Source: a virus
Strand: one strand, 5' to 3'
IMG/VR virus record: IMGVR_UViG_3300046328_001234
Coordinates: 1-37,070 of that record
DNA: 37,070 bases
Position numbers and translations under genes: made by a program. Positions within the stretch are counted from its first letter, which is position 1. Each line of letters starts with the position of its first letter. Below the pieces are notes generated by a model. That model was not told the origin of the DNA. It did not search any database and saw only the letters and a program-made list of their open reading frames with translations. This document shows, one piece after another, positions 14,460-21,900 of the stretch.

Positions 14460-14647
14460 ATTAATAAATAAGCCTTTCTTTGGCAAAGGCAATCTTCTGG
14501 TTGCTCACAATGGTCGTAATCATCTGAAGTAGAGAGTATACATACGCCTACTCCATTTCGGCATAGGTTGTCATGCCTATGCCTGCGCCTCCATCGACGC
14601 GATCGCGCTTTCTTTCTGAGCAACGGTGCATACATTGAATGTTTCAT
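14456..14647 (-). CDS. Possible small cysteine-rich protein
   Basis: 63 residues, very basic at the N-terminus (LLRKKARSRRWRRRHRH) with five cysteines later (CRNGVGVC, CEQPEDCLC). ATG 14647 lies 6 nt after the stop of the upstream gene, with AGGCGA as a possible ribosome site. It ends on the CTAG shared with terL. The Cys pattern could bind metal; composition is unusual, so this may be spurious. Confidence 0.45.
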   Translation of the reverse strand: MKHSMYAPLLRKKARSRRWRRRHRHDNLCRNGVGVCILSTSDDYDHCEQPEDCLCQRKAYLLI

Positions 14648-14653
14648 ATTCGC

Positions 14654-14857
14654 CTAACCGTAGTTAAGCCTTTCTTGGTACTGTGAGTCGGAGATTCTTA
14701 GCCATCCATTATCTATTCCCATCTCATTGAAAAAGGCAAGGGCTTCATCAAAAACATCGAATTCCTTGATCGACACTGGGGCGGCGTTGTGGCGAACGTA
14801 TTTCACAACGGAATAACCAGATGCGCTTATTCTGAATGAGCAGCCAGCCATATACAT
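14654..14857 (-). CDS. Hypothetical protein, 67 aa
   Basis: ATG 14857 is preceded by AGGAGG at 8-nt spacing, one of the clearest ribosome sites in the window. Short alpha/beta protein (CSFRISASGYSVVKYVRH, then VFDEALAFFNEMG) resembling the generic strand-helix small phage proteins. No family recognised. Confidence 0.7.
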   Translation of the reverse strand: MYMAGCSFRISASGYSVVKYVRHNAAPVSIKEFDVFDEALAFFNEMGIDNGWLRISDSQYQERLNYG

Positions 14858-14908
14858 ATTTTATACCTCCTAAAAAATCTCGCCTTCTTCCACGCGATCG
14901 CTGCCCAA

Positions 14909-15106
14909 CTAATCAGCAGGTACATACACGCTGATGCTCGATAGATATACATGCCTGCCAACACCTAAAGTATCTTTGTCCAGCATTATCTCAGCCCATT
15001 GAACAGGCGACCGATACGAGCATAAGGTGTAAATCTCGCCCAAGCCATAACTTGTAACCACTTTCGTGCGATCGCGATAGCAACGCTCTGCCTCTTCCCT
15101 AGTCAT
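14909..15106 (-). CDS. Hypothetical protein, 65 aa
   Basis: Start taken at ATG 15106 (MTREEAERCYRDRT) because GGAGG lies 6 nt upstream; the longer frame from 15193 lies inside the preceding gene. Contains an N-terminal helix then a beta-rich part (VVTSYGLGEIYTLCSYRSP). It overlaps the upstream gene's stop by 8 bp, a spacing repeated throughout this arm. Function unknown. Confidence 0.65.
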   Translation of the reverse strand: MTREEAERCYRDRTKVVTSYGLGEIYTLCSYRSPVQWAEIMLDKDTLGVGRHVYLSSISVYVPAD

Positions 15107-16232
15107 TGATTTCCTCCACTCCATGAAGCTCTTGATGTGGTGGCTCGACATGAGGTTGAGGAGGCACTGCCATTCCGCACATGTGAGATGCAAGAGTTCT
15201 CCTCATTATGTCCGCCGCCGATTCATGGGATTCCCAGATGTTTTGCAACATAGGCGTGATACCGTTATCCAATCCCCACTCGTATGGTCTCCGCTGACCG
15301 CGATCGTATATAGACCTAATCGTGGACTGGACTCTAGCAATTTCTATCTCAGCTTCTTCGTAGGTATTGGCATGAAGCTCAAGTATCTCTATGCGGATAG
15401 ACCCGTCAGGATTAGTGAATGCTGTAGCGATCGCGGTTGAATCTTCTTCAGAGCTTCTATCGACAGCGACAAAAGGGCGCTGAATACCCGCCTCACGCAA
15501 TCTGGCGATCGCTCCTTGTACTCGCGAGTCATCAAAGTTGACATGGAATGATACGCTGGGCGGGGCGATATGAGGGATGCGAATATTGGACGTTCCTCGG
15601 AGCGTATCCCCCACCGACTGCATTGCCCTAACTACTCCTTGGAAACCGCCGCCTCTCATGATCACGTCTTCAATAGATTTTAGGTACTCACTTAGAGCTT
15701 CGCCATGACTTGAGGGCATCCCTTTCCAAACAAATAGATCCTCGTTGAAACCCGCAGATACATCGCTACAGTCCTTGCAGGGCATACAAGGATTGACCGC
15801 GCATTTTAAGTCGATTGAGCCGCTAAAGTATGGGCAGTTAACATCTACGTCCTTCACACTGCGATCGCCAAACCATTTGGCTAGATATTTGACCAGCAAG
15901 GGGTGCAAAGCTCCCCAAAACGACAATGCATCGATTTCAAGTTGCTGCCCCAATGTTTTTGATGCGATCGCGTAAGCGCCTAAGTGAAAACAGGTGTTAA
16001 ACCCTGTGCCCTCCTCGGCGATCGGGTTACTAATTAAGCGACCATTGCCATCAGAGTGGATTATAAAAACATCCTTCTCTAGCCCAAAAGTATAGCCGTA
16101 AAAGTTGAAGTCACACCGCAAGACAAAAGCGTGAAGCTCTTTAACATTGTTGTGGATCGCAGTCCATTTCGCCTCTTCGAGTTCGGGACTGCTGCATTCA
16201 AAGCGATCGCCTACCCATGTGATTCTATTCAC
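15099..16232 (-). CDS. Large hypothetical protein with a DUF6464-like cysteine motif
   Basis: 377 residues. A cysteine cluster near residues 134-157 (VNCPYF, then LKCAVNPCMPCKDCSD) resembles the C-x-V-N-P-x-x-P-C-x-x-C motif of the cyanobacterial DUF6464 family. The N-terminal third is alpha/beta. The C-terminal region has PFVAVDRSSEEDS, strand-rich SIRIEILELHANTYEEAE, and the phage-like RSIYDRGQRRPYEWGLDNG. Probably metal-binding; the function is unknown. The 3' end overlaps the next small gene by 8 bp, and its start overlaps the upstream gene by 8 bp. Confidence 0.7.
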   Translation of the reverse strand: MNRITWVGDRFECSSPELEEAKWTAIHNNVKELHAFVLRCDFNFYGYTFGLEKDVFIIHSDGNGRLISNPIAEEGTGFNTCFHLGAYAIASKTLGQQLEIDALSFWGALHPLLVKYLAKWFGDRSVKDVDVNCPYFSGSIDLKCAVNPCMPCKDCSDVSAGFNEDLFVWKGMPSSHGEALSEYLKSIEDVIMRGGGFQGVVRAMQSVGDTLRGTSNIRIPHIAPPSVSFHVNFDDSRVQGAIARLREAGIQRPFVAVDRSSEEDSTAIATAFTNPDGSIRIEILELHANTYEEAEIEIARVQSTIRSIYDRGQRRPYEWGLDNGITPMLQNIWESHESAADIMRRTLASHMCGMAVPPQPHVEPPHQELHGVEEIND

Positions 16233-16524
16233 TTAAATTCCTCCAGCTCTCGTATTTATAAGGTGGGTTGTTTAGAGCAAGTATTTCGGTCGTAATCTTG
16301 TAATAGGTCTTCCAGTCCCAATGCCTAGCGAGCAAACCCTTGTCAACCATCTCGTTGAGGTATATATAGGCTGGCTCCTCTAAATACTTCTGGTCAAGAT
16401 CTATACCTGCTTCCCTGCAAACGCTCAAAACTTCTACGGCGACTTCACTCGCTATTAAGCATTGATCGGCGATCTCTGCCAATATCACCATCTCTTCAGG
16501 TGATAGCTCTAGCTTTATGCTCAC
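16225..16524 (-). CDS. Hypothetical helical protein, 99 aa
   Basis: Mostly alpha-helical (LELSPEEMVILAEIADQCLIA), with a possible winged-helix-like second half (YLNEMVDKGLLARHWDWKTYY). No recognised family. It overlaps its neighbours by 8 bp downstream and 29 bp upstream. Confidence 0.65.
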   Translation of the reverse strand: MSIKLELSPEEMVILAEIADQCLIASEVAVEVLSVCREAGIDLDQKYLEEPAYIYLNEMVDKGLLARHWDWKTYYKITTEILALNNPPYKYESWRNLSE

Positions 16525-16687
16525 GGATTAGCCCCTCAATAGTTATTTGTTCAAGTTCTACGCCCCGCCCATATTCTTTGCGATACCAATAGCCGCAGGG
16601 CGGATATTCCTTAATCGCTATACCAAGAATCTTGCAGTGGCGATTAAGGTTGTGCCGACAGCGATCGCATGGGCTAGAAATCGTCAT
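16496..16687 (-). CDS. Small cysteine-rich (zinc-finger-like) protein
   Basis: Start taken at ATG 16687 (MTISSPCDRCRHNLNRHC), inside the SSB stop region; the longer frame from 16738 would be an SSB shadow. 63 residues with C-x-x-C, H-C and P-P-C-G-Y-W, suggesting a single zinc site. No family recognised. It overlaps ssb by 14 bp. Confidence 0.6.
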   Translation of the reverse strand: MTISSPCDRCRHNLNRHCKILGIAIKEYPPCGYWYRKEYGRGVELEQITIEGLIREHKARAIT

Positions 16688-17036
16688 CGTAATTGTCGTA
16701 ATCGGAGCTGTCGTTATTGCGTTTTCCTGCTTTGCCAAGTAGGGTTAACTCCTCAATTTGAAAAACGGCTTTACTTTTTTCTTCACCCGTTTGGCGATCG
16801 GTCCAAGTCTCGATCTTGAGAGTTGCATCGACCCCGATCAGATCACCTTTATGAACATACTCTGCGATAATTTCGGCGGTCTTGTCCCAAGCGACAAGAC
16901 CCACCCAGTCAGGTGGTGAATCCTTTGCTCTGCGATTAACGGCAATCCGCAGATTTGCGACAACCTTCCCACTCTCCAAATATTTAATCTCAGGATCACT
17001 ACCCAGTCTTCCAACGAACGATGCTGTGTTTATCAT
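16674..17036 (-). CDS. ssb: Single-stranded DNA-binding protein
   Basis: 120 residues, compact for SSB. OB-fold signature: MINTASFVGRLGSDPEIKYL, then VANLRIAVNRR, DWVGLVAWDKTAEIIAEYV, KGDLIGVDATLKIETW and QIEELTLLG. The C-terminus is a short acidic tail YDNYDDDF that keeps the terminal Phe but lacks the usual I-P. SSB coats ssDNA and recruits replication and repair partners through this tail. A second SSB-like protein with the canonical tip is encoded 10 bp upstream. Confidence 0.95.
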   Translation of the reverse strand: MINTASFVGRLGSDPEIKYLESGKVVANLRIAVNRRAKDSPPDWVGLVAWDKTAEIIAEYVHKGDLIGVDATLKIETWTDRQTGEEKSKAVFQIEELTLLGKAGKRNNDSSDYDNYDDDF

Positions 17037-17046
17037 AATTTTTTAC

Positions 17047-17508
17047 CTAAAAGGGGATATCGTCGTATTCTGGTGTTCTAGAAGCCGAAGGTTCAGGCTT
17101 GTAAATAGGTGTAACAGCTTTTGGAGCTACATTTCTCTCGGCTACAGGTGCTGGCGCATGGGTAGGTAGCGAAGCCGCCTCACGTTGACCTGCTTCCTCG
17201 GTTTCAGAGGACTTGCCAACTCTAGTGATCTTGCCGATCACGAAGAAGTAAAGATAAGCCTTGCCACCACCGTTGAGATCCTTGGTCTCACTACGGTATT
17301 TACCCTGAGCTTCAAGCCTACTACCGATCGCCACACCCTCTAGCCTTTCAGCCGCCTTGCCATAAGCAAGTAGTGGAATATGCCTAAGAGTGCATTCACC
17401 GTAAGCCTCGCGGAACGAGCCGAGACCCCTAAAGCAAGTAGCCCCTTCTCTGTTTTTGTAAATCTCTCCATTCACTATGGTCAAATGAGAAAGTATGAGT
17501 TTGTTCAT
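17047..17508 (-). CDS. Second SSB-like OB-fold protein with canonical DDIPF tip
   Basis: 153 residues. The N-terminal 100 residues look like a diverged OB fold (LTIVNGEIYKNREGATCF, then IPLLAYGKAAERLEGVAIGS and RLEAQGKYRSE). A disordered Ala/Pro-rich linker at 100-145 follows, and the last residues EYDDIPF match the conserved bacterial SSB C-terminal peptide that binds replication partners. It sits directly upstream of ssb. Possibly a specialised or regulatory SSB, or a PriB/RecT-like OB protein, but the tip strongly supports an SSB role. Confidence 0.85.
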   Translation of the reverse strand: MNKLILSHLTIVNGEIYKNREGATCFRGLGSFREAYGECTLRHIPLLAYGKAAERLEGVAIGSRLEAQGKYRSETKDLNGGGKAYLYFFVIGKITRVGKSSETEEAGQREAASLPTHAPAPVAERNVAPKAVTPIYKPEPSASRTPEYDDIPF

Positions 17509-17546
17509 AGTTTTTTAGCGATTCATGTAGCGATCGCGTGGTGAAA

Positions 17547-17562
17547 ATAATACTACCACAAA
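17547..17562 (-). promoter_or_regulatory. Recurrent intergenic motif TTTGTGGTAGTATTAT
   Basis: Minus-strand copy of the motif at 7365-7380, identical in 15 of 16 positions, in the 64-bp gap upstream of the SSB-like gene. It includes TATTAT as a possible -10 element. Likely start of a transcription unit for the SSB pair and the genes beyond. Confidence 0.5.
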
Positions 17563-17572
17563 TGCGCGTCAG

Positions 17573-17926
17573 TTAATAAACGGGATTTGATGATAACTTC
17601 GGGTAGTTGTAGTCAATCTCTATATCAGACTCAAGAAGCTCGTCACCCGCGACAATTATCGTTCTTGGTCTTAAAGTTATGGAACCATCTTCAGCACTAT
17701 AAAGAGGGGGAAAATAGCTTCCAAAATCTATGTTTGATATTAGAGATTGACTCCCTTCGATACCGACTCTTCTGAACAATTCTTTGACCGACTCCATTCG
17801 CGCATGGGGGATACGGCAACTACCTCCTCGCAAGTCTACCGACCACATAGCGATTGTAAGATCAAAGCCGCAATCCTTTAGTTCGACTGGGTATACAAAT
17901 TCATCTGGCAAGACATCTGTAGGCAT
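17573..17926 (-). CDS. Hypothetical protein, 117 aa
   Basis: Beta-rich acidic protein (DEFVYPVELKDCGFDLTIAM, then RTIIVAGDELLESDIEID). No family recognised. It starts 3 bp after the RusA-like gene and ends 64 bp before the SSB-like gene. Confidence 0.65.
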   Translation of the reverse strand: MPTDVLPDEFVYPVELKDCGFDLTIAMWSVDLRGGSCRIPHARMESVKELFRRVGIEGSQSLISNIDFGSYFPPLYSAEDGSITLRPRTIIVAGDELLESDIEIDYNYPKLSSNPVY

Positions 17927-17929
17927 ACT

Positions 17930-18412
17930 TTAATACAAAACAATTAATGTGCTAGGCGATCGCTTCTTATCGTAATTCAACGTTGCTGCTTGCGATGGAA
18001 GCCTAAGAAAGTTGTCGTCCTTGAGAACCCCTGCCTGAACAAGGGCATCTTCAATAGCCCCCTCTGAGTTGTCGCCATCGCAGCTACGGTCGTGCTTCCC
18101 GTCAAAGACAAAGAATACGTTTGCTTGGAGTAGGGGGTAGGTATATTTCGGGAACAGGGTTATTATCTTTCCCAGCTCCCGCTTAGCCTCCTCCTTCCAT
18201 TCATCGTATTTCTGATCGGGGTAAGCGATCGCCTTACCCCTTCTAACACCGCATCTTGGGCGAGCTTTGGGTACTACTGGTCCATACAAGCGGAAGGTGA
18301 TTGAATTGTTCGCCGCTTGGCGTAAATCGGCAGTGTATTGGGTGATCGCGTAATCTCTTAATTCCTCATCAGATAGAGGCGGTGGCAGGATCTTGAGTGA
18401 TCGCTTAGGCAT
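17930..18412 (-). CDS. rusA: RusA-like Holliday junction resolvase
   Basis: 160 residues. After a 35-residue N-terminal extension comes the RusA pattern: FRLYGPVVPKARPRC, then YPDQKYDEWKEEA, VFFVFDGKHDRSCDGDNSEG, EDALVQAGVLKDDN. The acidic residues D112/D114 (DGDN), D122 and D132/D133 (KDDN) correspond to the metal-binding aspartates. RusA dimers cut four-way junctions and help resolve replication or recombination intermediates before packaging. It overlaps the upstream gene by 8 bp. Confidence 0.88.
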   Translation of the reverse strand: MPKRSLKILPPPLSDEELRDYAITQYTADLRQAANNSITFRLYGPVVPKARPRCGVRRGKAIAYPDQKYDEWKEEAKRELGKIITLFPKYTYPLLQANVFFVFDGKHDRSCDGDNSEGAIEDALVQAGVLKDDNFLRLPSQAATLNYDKKRSPSTLIVLY

Positions 18413-18632
18413 GGACGATTCTCCTCTTTTTAGCGGTTACACCCTTTTGGCTCGCCAACTTGAGAGCTTTGTTTGCGATCGCTAAGCAGAAATCGCCGTC
18501 CTCGTCCTCAAGCATCATTTCAATCATCAGAGAATACGGCGTTGTGCCACCATGTTGGCGCTGAATATCATGAGAAGCTTTAAGCTCATCAAATAAGCGC
18601 CAACAGTCCTGCTGTTTCAGGAGGTCAGCCAT
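18405..18632 (-). CDS. Small protein, paralogue of the adjacent upstream gene (copy 2)
   Basis: 75 residues from ATG 18632 (MADLLKQQDCWRLFDELKAS); the longer frame from 18725 overlaps the upstream gene. The segment GGTTPYSLMIEMMLEDEDGD, followed by FCLAIANKALKLA, aligns with GSTTPYSMLIEEMLKDSPSD and FCLTIAERAINIG in the neighbour. The C-terminal tail is basic (AKKRRIVHA). Function unknown; helical. Confidence 0.7.
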   Translation of the reverse strand: MADLLKQQDCWRLFDELKASHDIQRQHGGTTPYSLMIEMMLEDEDGDFCLAIANKALKLASQKGVTAKKRRIVHA

Positions 18633-18903
18633 CGGTCGCACCGTGAATGGCTTCAGCCTTTGGTTTGCGACCCCGCTTTGCAGGGGGCTCAAGTACTGCT
18701 GGTTCGGGGCGATCGCGTAAACCATCCTTACCTCGACCGATATTGATAGCTCTTTCGGCGATCGTTAGGCAGAAATCCGAGGGCGAATCTTTGAGCATCT
18801 CCTCAATAAGCATAGAGTAGGGGGTGGTACTCCCAAAACCACCTTGCTCGTTTTGGGCGATTTGCACCTCTTCAAAAAGCTTCTGTAGTCTAGCTAGCTT
18901 CAT
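18625..18903 (-). CDS. Small protein, paralogue of the adjacent downstream gene (copy 1)
   Basis: 92 residues; ATG 18903 overlaps the NrdJ stop (ATGA) with GGAGG just upstream. Shares the TTPYS and DFCL motifs with the next gene, then has a basic AT-hook-like tail (AKRGRKPKAE). The tail suggests DNA binding. Tandem duplication with divergence of the C-termini. Confidence 0.7.
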   Translation of the reverse strand: MKLARLQKLFEEVQIAQNEQGGFGSTTPYSMLIEEMLKDSPSDFCLTIAERAINIGRGKDGLRDRPEPAVLEPPAKRGRKPKAEAIHGATDG

Positions 18904-21900
18904 AAAACCTCCGCATTGAATGAATCGGATTTAATTTGTTCCAAAGTTTCTTTTAGTTCGCACAACCCTGTATCACAGGCAGCAGTCTCAGGGGAGAGTG
19001 CGTCGCCTTGATCGTAGAACTTATAGAGATTATCGAAGTCGTAGGTTTCGATACCTGCTTGCTTTAATCTGAACGCGAGAGCAACTTCTTTTTGCGCTTT
19101 ACGTTCCGCGATCGCCTGCTCAAGCTCGTGATACTTTGCACGATCAATCGGCTCGAAAGGCATACGAGGATAGGTTTGCATATCGTCAAAGCGAGCAAGA
19201 ATGGCTGAGCTTATGTAGCCTTCGTCATTCTGGATCGCATCATAGATGCACTTAGCCAAAGCCTCTACTTCATTCTCACGCAATTCCAAGGTGCTACTGG
19301 TGTTCATAACCAGAATATTGTCGGTAAGCGTAAAGTGATTTGTTTGAGGTTCCATAACGCACCAGCCATACCTCTTCCCTTCAAGCCTATTAATCTCTGA
19401 GACTTTCCACTGACAGGGCTGCGATTCGGAGTTGTTAAAGTGGTCGAGGTGGTGAGGACGAAGAATAAGCTCCTCAGAGATAGTCCCCTTGCTAAAGACA
19501 AGAATGAAGGCTCCTCCGTCTTTTTTGTAGGAGTCGGAACCGAACCACTTGTAACTACAAAGTTTCACCCCAATTCGGGGGAGTTGCTCAGAAAGAAAGT
19601 TAATAAGTTCTTGACTGATCGTAGAGAGGGAAATTACTGACTGATACACACTTCCGTCAGTTGCCAATAATCCTGCAAAGAATCCTGCTAGATAGCTTTG
19701 GCTGCAATCTCTTTTTGGGAGGTACTTCCACTCTGTCGGCAACCCATAGATGCGAGTTTGGTCTATGTCATCTCGCTCACGAGCATTGCTAAACCCATCA
19801 AAGTACGAGACAAGATGCCTTTTGCCTCCGCAGAGATACAGTTGACAGCCAATTTCTCTGCTAGTACCACTTCTATATATAGAACCGTCTCCATAAACAA
19901 GACCGTGCCTAATACCATCTAAATCCAAAGTTAGAACCTCAAAATCCGTACTATTCAGAACAAATCGATGCCCAGTCTTCAGCTCAGCCGCAGTAACTAT
20001 TTTGGTCACACAGCTACCCCCCGAAATTCTTTTTACTGGGAATCGATGACATAGAGTTGAGATAATCCGTTTTTCCTTGCCAGTTTTACCTTCGCGGAGA
20101 ATAATCTCAACCATCTCCCTTTCGTCTTCCGTTTTTACGACTTTCGCTTCTACCCAATTACCATCTTTGTTTAAGACGGTAGTGATATCGCCAGCCTCAA
20201 AGTCCTGAAAACTCTTAATCCCTTGGGCTGTCAAGAAAGTAGTGTCTCTATCAAAACAATTGTGCTTTGTGTAATGCTTCTGAACCTGCATCATGAAGTC
20301 GAACTGGGCTACGGCGCTGAACTTTGAAATATCAATCGCGTCTGCCCCGTCCAAATCTGCCCAAACCGTCTTCATGGGGATTTCGATAAGCCATTCAGTG
20401 CAGCGATAATCGAACGGGTCATCAAGTAAGACCCCATTCTCGTCCTTGTCTGACTGACTTGGCAGTACCGAGTGTCCCAACGCGATCGCGGCAAAGGCGA
20501 CAGGGTGATTCTTCCGCACAGTGATACGGCGAATCATATAAGCTGCCTTGGGTGGGTGATAGCCAGGCGAAGCTCCTGTGAGTAGAGATTTTGTTCCACT
20601 GGGTTGTACTGCGGTAGATCTGTTTGGCACTTTCAGTCCATGGCGATCGCAATACTCTTGTACGGTGTCTTCAACAATTTGCCTCCAGTCAGACAAATAG
20701 TTTTGCTCGGCTTCCTTGAAGTATTCGGATAAGTAGGTGTAGTCAGCCTCCAAGAGTGTAAACAAGTCTGTGGCTTCAGGGCTAAAAGCTTTGATCTTTG
20801 AGTCGTTGAGCAAGTCAAGAATACGACCCCATTCAGCAGGGCGACCAGCTTCCCACCACTTCAGCCAATCCACACCAAAAGCTTTTACGAAGAAATCGAA
20901 AATTCCCGTTGGGCAGACCGCCACAATTGGATCGAGTTCGCGGGACTTTTGGTAGCGATCGCCTAAAGCGGATAGATCGTGATTCAGTAAAGCGACCACG
21001 GACAATGCGCCAGCTCTAAACGCTTCTTTCTGTTCGCCAAAATTATTGGGGTCAAGTTGGTTAGCGTGAACCTCTGCCAAATTGCAGTTTTTCGTCAGGG
21101 TGTTACCGAAAACACCTTGATTAAATTCTGGTTCGGTGAAACAAAATGAATCCCGCGCTTCTGGCAGCTCCTCTACGGACGTGATCACTTGGTACTTACC
21201 CCTACATTTTGGCTTGTGAGATCTACTTACATCTAGTCGGTGGCAGGGGATGGAACCACACTCGGTAATTTGGATGCCATAGAGATCGTGCTTCCTTTTC
21301 CCGTAGTTAGTGATTTCACCCGCTTTGTATATCTCACAAATCGAAGAACGAACTCCACACTTTGCCAGTAGGAGCTGCAACCTTCTAGCCCTCCCATACT
21401 GAGAGATGTATATACGAATATCACCCGAATTAGTGTTGCTTCCATCGGTATCAGCCAATCCCGCGATAAAATTCAAGATCGCTTCCTTATTCCAAGACGC
21501 AATAGCATCGAGTCCGTCTAGACTGTTTTTTAGCGACAAAATCATCATGTGGTCTAATACGTGGTTTAGACCCTTGACCTCAACACAGGTGTTTTTATAC
21601 CCCTCGTACTGCTTTGGCTCACTCTTGTTCCCGACGACAGGAAGATGCTGTTTTTCTCCGTGTAATACGAGTTGATTTCTAAGAAAAGAACCGTCCTTGT
21701 TTCTGGCTACAGTGCCATCACCAACCATTACCCCAAGCGTATAAGCCTTTTGCGGATCTACGAAAGCTCCATCTTTGTACTCAATACTGAACGGCTTAGT
21801 CTGCAACTGGTACTTCGATTGGCTGGAGAGATTCTTGGCTTGAACAACAGAGTAGTCAAGCTGGAACCTATTCTTCACAAGAAATCGATGGTATTCCGTT

